NCBI GenBank assembly: GCA_934216505.1
Contig: CAKQBW010000019.1
Span: 1 to 13,190, forward strand
Direction: 5' to 3'
Source of the DNA: an uncultured Alphaproteobacteria bacterium
Lineage (GTDB): Bacteria; Pseudomonadota; Alphaproteobacteria; CAAHEQ01; UBA3637
Length of the DNA stretch: 13,190 bases
Every line of letters starts with the position of its first letter. The first letter of the stretch is position 1. The translations under genes were made by a program, and so were the position numbers. Under the pieces are notes generated by a model. It worked only from the letters and a program-made list of their open reading frames with translations. It was not told where the DNA came from and did no database searches. Of the stretch, positions 1 through 6,483 are shown piece after piece.

Positions 1-2
1 AA

Positions 3-80
3 TCCAGACTCTCCTCTTACCTTGTCAAAGAAAACTCTATTCCTCAACCCATTGTGATTGATGTGACGGATAATAAATAA
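3..80 (+). CDS. 3' end of an unidentified gene cut by the window edge
   Basis: Frame 3 is open from the window edge to a TAA at 78-80 and gives 25 residues ending in PQPIVIDVTDNK. The other two forward frames close within about 60 bases. The composition reads like the hydrophilic C-terminus of a protein, but too little is present to name it. A small hairpin (GAGTA-TTT-TACTC, 84-96) follows the stop without a T-run, so it is not a convincing terminator. This may be chance open sequence. Confidence 0.4.
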   Translation, partial: SRLSSYLVKENSIPQPIVIDVTDNK

Positions 81-116
81 AAAGAGTATTTTACTCAACA
101 AAATAAGTGTTTTCCC

Positions 117-144
117 TTGATTTTTTCATATTTTTATGGATAAT
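117..144 (+). promoter_or_regulatory. Putative sigma-70 promoter for the ankyrin/ART-like operon
   Basis: TTGATT (117-122) and GATAAT (139-144) are separated by 16 bases in an AT-rich stretch. The predicted start, near 151, lies about 20 bases before the first small ORF. This is the only good promoter match upstream of the gene run. It is inferred from hexamers alone. Confidence 0.45.
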
Positions 145-170
145 AGAAAAGAAAGTTTTGAAAGGAAGGT

Positions 171-317
171 ATGATGGAGGAAAGAAGATTAAAATTTATG
201 TCAAAGAAAAAAGCGCAAGCGAAACTTAAAAGGTTAAGGGCAAACTCCAATCAACGATCGTTTGATAAGATTCAGTTGAATTTGATGTGCCGAGACTTTT
301 CACGAAAATCTAGATAA
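171..317 (+). CDS. Small basic hypothetical protein (48 aa) leading the operon
   Basis: This short ORF starts with tandem ATG codons (171 and 174) just after a strong purine-rich ribosome-binding site, AAGGAAGG, at 162-169. The product is 48 residues (47 from the second ATG), rich in Lys and Arg, with a basic stretch SKKKAQAKLKRLR near the middle and a basic end DFSRKSR. No domain is recognised, and no signal peptide or membrane segment is visible. Its stop TAA (315-317) overlaps the AAGGAG ribosome-binding site of the following ankyrin gene, leaving 9 bases between the ORFs. This fits a translated leader or a co-expressed small protein. It could be a regulatory leader peptide, a small partner protein or a degenerate gene remnant. 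The good ribosome-binding site and tight spacing are the only support. Confidence 0.5.
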   Translation: MMEERRLKFMSKKKAQAKLKRLRANSNQRSFDKIQLNLMCRDFSRKSR

Positions 318-326
318 GGAGTCTTC

Positions 327-1397
327 ATGCAAGGAATCCCCTCAAAAACTGGACCAGAGGAACAAAAACATCATCAGGAAGCCTCTTTGGGAAAAAAGGC
401 ACAAGAGGGACTTTCTCCTCAAGACAACAAAATCTTACTGAAAGATTTTCTACGACTTCAGCTTAAAGAACGCCGTATGGAGGCTGTTTTAAGAAAAGCG
501 GGGGATAAAGTTCCCCCCTCTTATCCGCACAGAGAAGCCTTAAAGCAGGATTTACGACTCCTTCAGTTGATGGAAAAAATACAACCTTTAGCGAAACGCT
601 TTTTGGAACGATCCGATAATATGGGATTTTTCAGTTATCCCTCCTCAACCGATGCAGAATGGTTGGAAACCCACACAACGGAGAAAGATAAAATCGTTTT
701 AAGCCATCTTTATGCCTTGGATCCTGTTGTCAAAAGATTTCAAAAATGGGGTGTTCATCAAAGTAAGACTTCTTTTTATTTATGGACAATTAGGTCTTAT
801 GCAGAAAGAATGAATTTTTTAAAGCAAGCCATTTTGTCAAATGCGGCAGCCCTAGGACAAACAAAACTTTGCCAACAAATTTATGACAGGTCTATCAAAA
901 ACCTTCACTGGGACAAATTTGATAAGCACTCTGCCTTTTTTTTGGCCGTCAAAAGAAAACGTTTGGGCACAGCCGAATGGCTCTTGCAACACGGCATGAC
1001 ATACAAAAAAGAGGATATAGAGGATAACCCTGTTTTAAAGGCCTGTTTTGACGGAAACATCCCTGCGTTAAAAATGTTCCACAGAAATGGTGTTGATTTA
1101 AGCGCCCCTGTCGCTTATAAAAAATCTAGCCACATAACGCCCTTGGACATTGCTCTATTTACAAACCAACCCCAAATAACCAAAACCTTATTAGAAATGG
1201 GGGCAAATCCAGATTTAGCAGGATATTTTATGGATATCCCCCCTATACGAGAATTTATTCATAATGCTCTTGCTTCTAAAGCCATGGGAGCGGAAAACAT
1301 CGCTTTATTACAGGATTATTTTACAAAGCACCCCGCTCCTATTCAAAAAAAACCGTTCTTTAAAAGATTTTTTTCCAGAAGTGGTCAAACAAGATGA
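327..1397 (+). CDS. Ankyrin-repeat protein
   Basis: The 356-residue protein has no visible signal peptide. Residues 1-60 are charged and likely helical or disordered. Divergent ankyrin repeats occupy the C-terminal half: about 200-224 (AFFLAVKRKRLGTAEWLLQHG), 234-258 (LKACFDGNIPALKMFHRNGVDLS) and 270-298 (TPLDIALFTNQPQITKTLLE, then MGANPDLAG). The third shows the canonical TPL.IA and LL..GA.P pattern. A weaker repeat may lie at 165-195. The tail (337-356) is basic, KKPFFKRFFSRS. Ankyrin arrays mediate protein-protein contacts; here the partner is unknown. The start ATG has AAGGAG at the right distance. The stop overlaps the start of the next gene by 4 nt (ATGA), so the two are probably translationally coupled. 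The pairing with an ADP-ribosyltransferase-like protein suggests a role as adaptor, cognate regulator or host-directed effector, but that is inference. Confidence 0.8.
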   Translation: MQGIPSKTGPEEQKHHQEASLGKKAQEGLSPQDNKILLKDFLRLQLKERRMEAVLRKAGDKVPPSYPHREALKQDLRLLQLMEKIQPLAKRFLERSDNMGFFSYPSSTDAEWLETHTTEKDKIVLSHLYALDPVVKRFQKWGVHQSKTSFYLWTIRSYAERMNFLKQAILSNAAALGQTKLCQQIYDRSIKNLHWDKFDKHSAFFLAVKRKRLGTAEWLLQHGMTYKKEDIEDNPVLKACFDGNIPALKMFHRNGVDLSAPVAYKKSSHITPLDIALFTNQPQITKTLLEMGANPDLAGYFMDIPPIREFIHNALASKAMGAENIALLQDYFTKHPAPIQKKPFFKRFFSRSGQTR

Positions 1398-2248
1398 AGT
1401 TAAAGTTAGCAAAAACAAAATTAGCAGATGATTACGGACGCCCTATCGCCTTTTATCACACAACGAATGTGGCGGGGGAAATTCAAAGTTTTTACCCGCT
1501 GTCCCATTTTGGAACAAAAAAAGCCGCTGAGCTCAGGGGAATTCATTTTGCTTATCAATTTTTAGGCCTGAAAGAACCCAGTGTTTTACCCGAAACTTTG
1601 CCCGAAAAATTAAAGCAAACTTTATTTCAAAAAAGCCAAGATTATTTAAAAACTTATCAAGTGCATTTATTCATGAAATCCCCCTTAAAAATCAAAGATT
1701 TTGGAAAACACGGAAAAGATAATTATCGCCAATGGTTTTTGGGGGCCTATTCCCCTAAGTCTATTTACTTGACGCCTAAAGAATGCTTGGAACGGGATAA
1801 TTCAGGGATTATCAATTTTCCCTATAAAAAAGCCTTGACGGACTTTATCTTTGATCAGCCTGCTTTGACCTCTGAATCAGCGTTGGAAAAAGAATTAAAC
1901 GCAGAAAGTCTTTTTTCGCCTCCTTTCAAAAATAAACAAGAGTTAGCAGAAAAAGTTTCCCTGCAACGAATGATTCGTTATTTGGAATCTGAAGGCTATG
2001 ATGGCTTTGTTTATGAAAATGATTTTGAGGACAAAGGGAAAAAAAGTTATATCATCTTTCGGGCACAACAGGTTTTTAAACCATCGGAAACCGAACATGA
2101 AGTCCCCAACTTTTCAACTGAACAACAAAATCTTTTAAACAAAATTGAAAGTGATTTTTTTGAAAAAAGAGGGTTTTTACCACCCTTTCAAAGAAAAGAA
2201 TTAAATCGGCAAATCAGAAATAAAAAATTATTCAACCGTGTCAAATAA
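1394..2248 (+). CDS. Putative ADP-ribosyltransferase-like protein (ART-PolyVal/phage-type fold)
   Basis: The 284-residue protein has an order of motifs that I recognise from ADP-ribosyltransferase-like domains of phage and polyvalent proteins. Residues 12-24 (DDYGRPIAFYHTT) match the entry motif usually written D.G.P...YHGT, with His22 as candidate NAD-binding residue. Residues 38-46 (HFGTKKAAE) match the conserved HFGT..A segment. Residues 88-102 (YQVHLFMKSPLKIKD) match the Y.V.L..KNPL.I.D strand. Residues 201-208 (GYDGFVYE) and 218-228 (SYIIFRAQQVF) match GYDGIVY...SYIVF...QI, putting a Gln rather than Glu at the usual third catalytic position. It lacks a signal peptide and overlaps the ankyrin gene by 4 nt. 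Catalytic activity is uncertain because of the T at YHTT and the Gln. It could be a toxin, an effector or a phage-derived remnant. The gene ends 7 bp from the convergent rho stop, with no terminator between. Confidence 0.6.
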   Translation: MKLKLAKTKLADDYGRPIAFYHTTNVAGEIQSFYPLSHFGTKKAAELRGIHFAYQFLGLKEPSVLPETLPEKLKQTLFQKSQDYLKTYQVHLFMKSPLKIKDFGKHGKDNYRQWFLGAYSPKSIYLTPKECLERDNSGIINFPYKKALTDFIFDQPALTSESALEKELNAESLFSPPFKNKQELAEKVSLQRMIRYLESEGYDGFVYENDFEDKGKKSYIIFRAQQVFKPSETEHEVPNFSTEQQNLLNKIESDFFEKRGFLPPFQRKELNRQIRNKKLFNRVK

Positions 2249-2255
2249 ATCTTTG

Positions 2256-3518
2256 TTATTGATTCATTGAATTGAAAAAGTCGTCATTATTTTTTGTAAA
2301 TTTCAATTTATCCAACAAAAATTCCATAGACTCTGTCACCCCCATAGGAATTAAAACACGGCGCAACATCCACATTTTGGGAAGTTTGTTTTTATCCACC
2401 AATAATTCTTCTTTCCGTGTCCCTGATTTTGTGACATCAATGGCGGGGAAAATACGCTTATCTGATACCTTGCGATCCATCACAATTTCACTGTTGCCCG
2501 TCCCTTTAAATTCTTCAAAAATAACTTCGTCCATACGGGATCCTGTATCCACCAAAGCCGTTCCAAAAATAGTTAAACTCCCCCCTTCTTCTATATTACG
2601 GGCTGCCCCAAAAAAGCGTTTGGGTTTTTGCAGGGCATTCGCATCTACCCCCCCTGTCAAAACCTTGCCAGAACTGGGCACAACTGTGTTATAGGCCCGT
2701 GCTAAACGTGTGATAGAATCCAATAAAATCACCACATCTTGTTTATGTTCCACCAAGCGCTTAGCCTTTTCAATGACCATTTCTGCCACTTGCACATGCC
2801 GAGAAGCCGGTTCGTCAAAGGTAGAAGAAATCACCTCACCTTTCACAGACCGAATCATATCTGTCACCTCCTCAGGCCGTTCATCAATCAACAGCATAAT
2901 CAAGTGCGCTTTGGGATAATTTGCCGTAATCGCATGGGCAATATTTTGCAACATAATCGTCTTACCTGTTCTGGGAGGAGCTACAATCAAGGAACGCTGA
3001 CCAAACCCTTGGGGACAAATCAAATCAATAATCCTATCCGTATAATCTTTTCTTTTTGTATCGGCAGGTTCATGTTCCATTTTAATAGGGGGGTATGGAT
3101 AAAGAGGTGTCAAATCATCAAAATTCACCCGATAACGCAACTTTTCTGGACTTTCAAAATTCACTGTATCAATTTTATCCAGCGCAAAATACTTTTCGTT
3201 ATTTTTCGGGGCAGAAATTTGACCACTCACGGTGTCCCCCGTCCTTAATCCCCAACGCTTAATGTGTTGAGGCGCCACATAAATGTCATCTGGACCCGCT
3301 AGATAATTTGCCTCAGGGGACCGCAAAAAACCAAAACCGTCTGGCATAACCTCCAACACACCTTCCCCCAACAAAGTCGTTTCTGTTTCGGCCAAGTACT
3401 TTAAAATCGCATACATCATATCTTGGGTCCGCATACTAGCCGCATTTTCTATTCCTAATTCTTCCGCATATTTTAATAATTCAGTGGGGGATTTTTTCTT
3501 TAAGTCCTGTAATTGCAT
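2256..3518 (-). CDS. rho: Transcription termination factor Rho
   Basis: Rho is the hexameric RNA-dependent ATPase and helicase that releases RNA polymerase from untranslated transcripts. The 420-residue product covers the full family length. The N-terminal helical part (MQLQDLKKKSPTELLKYAEE) is followed by the cold-shock-like RNA-binding domain with DGFGFLR (residues 60-66). Next come the Walker A loop APPRTGKT (180-187), the LLIDERPEEV segment, the Q-loop region around GVDANALQKPKRFFGAARN and the typical alphaproteobacterial C-terminus FPAIDVTKSGTRKEELL...LLDKLKFTKNNDDFFNSM. I chose the ATG at 3518 rather than an in-frame TTG 15 bases upstream, because the family begins M.LQ.LK.KSP and GAAAGG lies just upstream. 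The stop is 7 bp from the convergent ART-like gene. A promoter and a palindrome lie just upstream (separate entries). No key residue appears missing. Confidence 0.97.
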   Translation of the reverse strand: MQLQDLKKKSPTELLKYAEELGIENAASMRTQDMMYAILKYLAETETTLLGEGVLEVMPDGFGFLRSPEANYLAGPDDIYVAPQHIKRWGLRTGDTVSGQISAPKNNEKYFALDKIDTVNFESPEKLRYRVNFDDLTPLYPYPPIKMEHEPADTKRKDYTDRIIDLICPQGFGQRSLIVAPPRTGKTIMLQNIAHAITANYPKAHLIMLLIDERPEEVTDMIRSVKGEVISSTFDEPASRHVQVAEMVIEKAKRLVEHKQDVVILLDSITRLARAYNTVVPSSGKVLTGGVDANALQKPKRFFGAARNIEEGGSLTIFGTALVDTGSRMDEVIFEEFKGTGNSEIVMDRKVSDKRIFPAIDVTKSGTRKEELLVDKNKLPKMWMLRRVLIPMGVTESMEFLLDKLKFTKNNDDFFNSMNQ

Positions 3519-3554
3519 CAAAGCACCTTTCAAAAATAAGAGGGAAATTTAAAT

Positions 3555-3568
3555 GGAACGAATGTTCC
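3555..3568. promoter_or_regulatory. Palindrome GGAAC-GAAT-GTTCC in the rho leader, possible operator
   Basis: Two 5-bp arms are perfectly complementary around a 4-base centre. The site lies just downstream of the predicted rho transcription start (near 3572) and about 37 bp before the rho ATG, so a bound protein would sit on the initiation region. GAAC-N4-GTTC matches the core of the Gram-positive SOS box, but alphaproteobacterial LexA normally uses direct GTTC repeats, so the identity of any regulator is open. Confidence 0.35.
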
Positions 3569-3578
3569 TATGAATACT

Positions 3579-3607
3579 AGATTACAACCAAAGTTCAAAA
3601 ATGTCAA
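3579..3607 (-). promoter_or_regulatory. Putative sigma-70 promoter for rho
   Basis: On the minus strand, a perfect TTGACA (3602-3607) is followed after 17 bases by TAATCT (3579-3584). The transcript would start near 3572 and give a leader of roughly 54 bases. The -10 match is only moderate, but the same TAATCTAG octamer occurs at the same position in the promoter of the outer-membrane barrel gene. Confidence 0.5.
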
Positions 3608-3616
3608 GAACTGTTT

Positions 3617-3645
3617 TTGACAAAAGTAAAATTTTAAGGTATAAT
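3617..3645 (+). promoter_or_regulatory. Consensus sigma-70 promoter for the RNA methyltransferase gene
   Basis: TTGACA (3617-3622) and TATAAT (3640-3645) match the consensus at all twelve positions with the optimal 17-base spacer. Counting from the -10 places the start of transcription at about 3651-3653, on or next to the ATG at 3653, which implies a leaderless or nearly leaderless mRNA. Its -35 faces that of the rho promoter with 9 bp between them. Confidence 0.75.
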
Positions 3646-3652
3646 GGAGACT

Positions 3653-4645
3653 ATGTTAAAAGAAAAATGTCCTTATTTTGGTGTGTGCGGGGGCTGTGTT
3701 TGGCAGGACTTATCCCCACAAGAGTATATTCAAAAAAAAGAAAACTTTATTCTTCGGGCCTTTCAAGATGTCGTTTTAGAAATTCATCTCAACCCTATGA
3801 TATTGATTCCAACTGGCACCCGCAGGCGCTGTAGTTTTTCTTTTGTCAAAGGACATTTGGGATTCAACAAAGCCCAAAGTCATCAAATCGTGGAAATCCA
3901 AAGTTGTCCTTTATTAAAGCCTTCTTTAAACAAAATCCTACCTTTCATCAGAGAAGTGATTAGCAAATTAAAAACCAGTGGAGATGTTTTTTTATTGGAC
4001 ACTTTTGCGGGGGTGGATATCCATATAAAAGATAACGCAGGCAAACCTGATTTGGAAAAAGTGGAAATCTTAACTTCCCTGAATCAGCACCCCGAAATTG
4101 CCCGATTGATTTACAACAATATCCCCCTTTTTGAAAAAGGACTCTATAACGATTCGGGGGCGGATAATTTTGCCCAACCCAGTTTAGAAGGCGAACAAAC
4201 TTTAGTGCGCCTTGTTGTGGGGACCAGCCAAAACGCCCACCGAGCCGTTGATTTATTTTGTGGTTCAGGAACATTTACAAAACCATTGATAAATAAAGGA
4301 ATTTCAACAACAGGTTATGAATGTGTGAAAGAGGCTGTTGCTTGGTTAGGCCCCCATGGTGTCGTGCGTGATTTATTCCGAAAACCTCTGACAAAAGAAG
4401 AACTGACGGGGGTTGATTTCATTGTCATTGATCCCCCACGGGCGGGGGCTTTGGCTCAATCAAAGGAATTAGCACAACTGGAAAAGGGAAAAATAGTAAT
4501 GGTTTCTTGTTCTCCCAAAACGGCCGCCCGAGACATTTGCCTCCTCATCAAAGGAGGGTGGCATCTAGCGTCCCTCACCCCCGTTGATCAATTTACCTAT
4601 TCCAACCATATTGAACTTGTGGCCATTTTGGAAAAAGGCATTTAG
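3653..4645 (+). CDS. SAM-dependent RNA (uracil-C5) methyltransferase, TrmA/RlmD-like with 4Fe-4S cysteines
   Basis: The 330-residue enzyme is predicted to methylate a uridine at C5 in rRNA or tRNA using S-adenosylmethionine. Four cysteines fit the iron-sulfur site of the RlmD/RlmC group: C6-x5-C12-x2-C15 near the start (CPYFGVCGGC) and C85 (QSCPLL). The Rossmann methyltransferase domain shows DLFCGSGTF (200-208), DPPRAG (260-265), the catalytic-loop cysteine in VSCSPKTAARD (C286) and the C-terminal FTYSNHIELVA with Glu321 as likely general base. It lacks the N-terminal TRAM domain of RlmD and is shorter than E. coli RlmD, as in many alphaproteobacterial members. Which base it modifies cannot be told from sequence. 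The start is set at 3653 because an upstream in-frame ATG (3644) lies inside the -10 element. The 3' end overlaps the convergent argS by 4 bp. Confidence 0.88.
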   Translation: MLKEKCPYFGVCGGCVWQDLSPQEYIQKKENFILRAFQDVVLEIHLNPMILIPTGTRRRCSFSFVKGHLGFNKAQSHQIVEIQSCPLLKPSLNKILPFIREVISKLKTSGDVFLLDTFAGVDIHIKDNAGKPDLEKVEILTSLNQHPEIARLIYNNIPLFEKGLYNDSGADNFAQPSLEGEQTLVRLVVGTSQNAHRAVDLFCGSGTFTKPLINKGISTTGYECVKEAVAWLGPHGVVRDLFRKPLTKEELTGVDFIVIDPPRAGALAQSKELAQLEKGKIVMVSCSPKTAARDICLLIKGGWHLASLTPVDQFTYSNHIELVAILEKGI

Positions 4646-6375
4646 GCCTTATTCTTACTTATCATTTTATCAGGGGATTCAATACCCAATAAGGCCAAAT
4701 TTGCCTTTAAAACCTCTTTAATGGTGTGAATCATTTTTAACCGAGACAGACGAATAGAGGCCTCTTTTTCCCCATTGATAGAAAGTTCCGCATAAAAAGA
4801 ACTAAAGTTTTGAGCCAATGAATACACATAATCACTTATCACCGAAGGTTCCCGATGTCCATAGGCTTCATTCAAAGCCTCAGGTTCCCGACAGATATTC
4901 AGCATCAATTCCCGTTCCAAAGGATGCGTGATTTGAATTTGAGCCTTGGAAATTTCTTCCTCAGGCACCTGAGATTTTTCCAAAATAGAATTTATCCGAG
5001 CAATCGCATATTGGATATAGGCCCCTGTTTTCCCCTCTGATTTTGTAAAGTTTTCCGTATCAAAAATGTAATCCGAGGTACGGGAATTTTTCAAATCCTG
5101 ATACTTTAAAGCCCCAATGGCAATTTGGTGTGCCTGTTTTTCCGCCAAAGCCTGTTCCATTTCAGAGGGGATATTTTCACGGGCTTTATCTTCGGCCAAC
5201 TGAATTAAATCCTTTAAATTCATCACGCCCCCTGCCCGTGTTTTAAAGGGCTTTCCATCGGCCCCATTGACCGTCCCAAAGGGAATATATTCCAACGAAA
5301 CAGTGTCATCTACATAGTGGGCCAAACGTGCCACCTCAAACACTTGTTCAAAATGTTCCCGTTGGCGGGCATCTACGACATATAGGATATTTCTGGCCCG
5401 AAAATCTTGCACCCGTTGAATAATTGTCACCAAATCAGTGGCCGCATAAGTATAAGCCCCGTCCGATTTTTTCACAATCAAGGGGGCCCGCTCACGATTA
5501 TTTTTTTCGGGCAAAGGAACAATCAAAGCCCCTTCCGAAGGCACCAGCAACCCTTTTTGGATTAAATCTTCCACCAACACGGGCAACCGTTCATTCACAT
5601 CACTTTCACCCATCCATAAATCAAAACTCACCCCGAGTTTATCATAGTTCTCTTTAACGGCTGCCACAGACACTTCTTTAAACATTTTCCAAAGGGCGAT
5701 ATAGCCCACTTTGCCTTTTTGTAAATCAAAGGTTGCCACCCGAGCTTCTTCTTTAAAAGTTTCATCTTCTTTAAAGTTCGCTGCCGCCCGCCGATACAAA
5801 GCCGAAATTTCAGAAATAGACATTTGTAAAACCTCAGGCTCTATTTCTTGGGAAAAGCAAGGTAAAGTTGGTTGCTCACGCTTTAATTGGGCAATCAACA
5901 TACCTATGGGCGTCCCCCAATCCCCAAAATGAACATCACCGATGACTTTATCCCCCTTGGCCCGCATAATTCTTTTAATACTTTCCCCGATGATGGCGGA
6001 CCGCAAATGCCCCACATGCATTTCTTTGGCAATGTTCGGCCCCCCATAGTCAATCACAACGGTGCGTCCCGAAGGGGGATATTCTTGAGCAGGATTAGAA
6101 ATTAAAAAAGCATCCGACAACCGAATGTTTATAAAACCAGGCCCATCTACCCGTCCCGAAGAAACATAAGATTGATGAGACAGTTCCGATAAAATTTGTT
6201 GGGCTATTTCAACAGGCGATTTATGATATTTTTTTGCCAAAGCCATAGCCACATTAGATTGATAATCCGATAAATCAGGACGATTGGATTTTGAAATTAA
6301 AGCGTCTGAAGCCTCGTACCCCAACTTGTTTAAAATCTGCAATACATTTTGATTAATAAACTCTTTGATATTCAT
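4642..6375 (-). CDS. argS: Arginyl-tRNA synthetase
   Basis: This class I aminoacyl-tRNA synthetase charges tRNA-Arg with arginine in the cytoplasm. The 577-residue product has the N-terminal additional domain (MNIKEFINQNVLQ...), the nucleotide-binding motif GGPNIAKEMHVGHLRS with HVGH at 120-123 (the HIGH signature), and the KMSKS-equivalent region KPFKTRAGGVMNL starting at K375. A C-terminal anticodon-binding domain of DALR type follows, with a family-like ending LLGIESPDKM. As in most ArgS proteins, the canonical KMSKS sequence itself is replaced. The ATG at 6375 is chosen over an upstream in-frame ATG (6438) because the family starts here, AAAGG lies upstream and the predicted transcript begins near 6403. 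The gene is read from its own promoter, directly downstream of the terminator of the barrel gene. Confidence 0.97.
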   Translation of the reverse strand: MNIKEFINQNVLQILNKLGYEASDALISKSNRPDLSDYQSNVAMALAKKYHKSPVEIAQQILSELSHQSYVSSGRVDGPGFINIRLSDAFLISNPAQEYPPSGRTVVIDYGGPNIAKEMHVGHLRSAIIGESIKRIMRAKGDKVIGDVHFGDWGTPIGMLIAQLKREQPTLPCFSQEIEPEVLQMSISEISALYRRAAANFKEDETFKEEARVATFDLQKGKVGYIALWKMFKEVSVAAVKENYDKLGVSFDLWMGESDVNERLPVLVEDLIQKGLLVPSEGALIVPLPEKNNRERAPLIVKKSDGAYTYAATDLVTIIQRVQDFRARNILYVVDARQREHFEQVFEVARLAHYVDDTVSLEYIPFGTVNGADGKPFKTRAGGVMNLKDLIQLAEDKARENIPSEMEQALAEKQAHQIAIGALKYQDLKNSRTSDYIFDTENFTKSEGKTGAYIQYAIARINSILEKSQVPEEEISKAQIQITHPLERELMLNICREPEALNEAYGHREPSVISDYVYSLAQNFSSFYAELSINGEKEASIRLSRLKMIHTIKEVLKANLALLGIESPDKMISKNKA

Positions 6376-6409
6376 CTTTAAAACCTTTTGATAAAAAATT
6401 AATAAGATT

Positions 6410-6438
6410 ATTTTATCGTAATTATGTGAAAAAGTCAA
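6410..6438 (-). promoter_or_regulatory. Sigma-70 promoter for argS
   Basis: The minus strand reads TTGACT (6433-6438), a 17-base spacer and TAAAAT (6410-6415), five of six matches in each box. The predicted start near 6403 gives a leader of about 28 bases. The -35 box begins only 2 bases beyond the A/T run of the upstream terminator. Confidence 0.6.
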
Positions 6439-6440
6439 AC

Positions 6441-6466
6441 AAAAAAGCCCCGTTTAAAACGGGGCT
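6441..6466 (-). terminator. Rho-independent terminator after the outer-membrane barrel gene
   Basis: On the minus strand an AGCCCCGTT stem pairs with AACGGGGCT around a short loop and runs into six Ts. It begins 17 bases past the stop codon of the barrel gene. GC-rich stem plus T-run is the classical form. In the plus direction no T-run follows. Confidence 0.9.
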
Positions 6467-6483
6467 GATGGGATTTAAAACGA

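Noticed and set aside
84..96. GAGTA-TTT-TACTC hairpin as terminator of the leftmost gene
   Set aside because: The stem is only 5 bp, AT-rich and has no following T-run.
2272..3248. Several plus-strand open frames of 69-169 codons inside the rho region
   Set aside because: They are antisense to rho, which is unambiguous over its full length, and have no ribosome-binding site or recognisable protein pattern.
3555..3568. Calling the rho palindrome a LexA box
   Set aside because: Alphaproteobacterial LexA usually recognises direct GTTC repeats with a 7-base gap; the match is only to the Gram-positive form, so it is listed only as a palindrome.
3644..3652. Upstream ATG for the RNA methyltransferase at 3644
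   Set aside because: It overlaps the TATAAT box, so it would not be transcribed from the evident promoter.
6376..6438. Longer argS start at 6438
   Set aside because: The extension MTFSHNYDKIILLIFYQ is unlike the family, and the predicted argS promoter overlaps this stretch.
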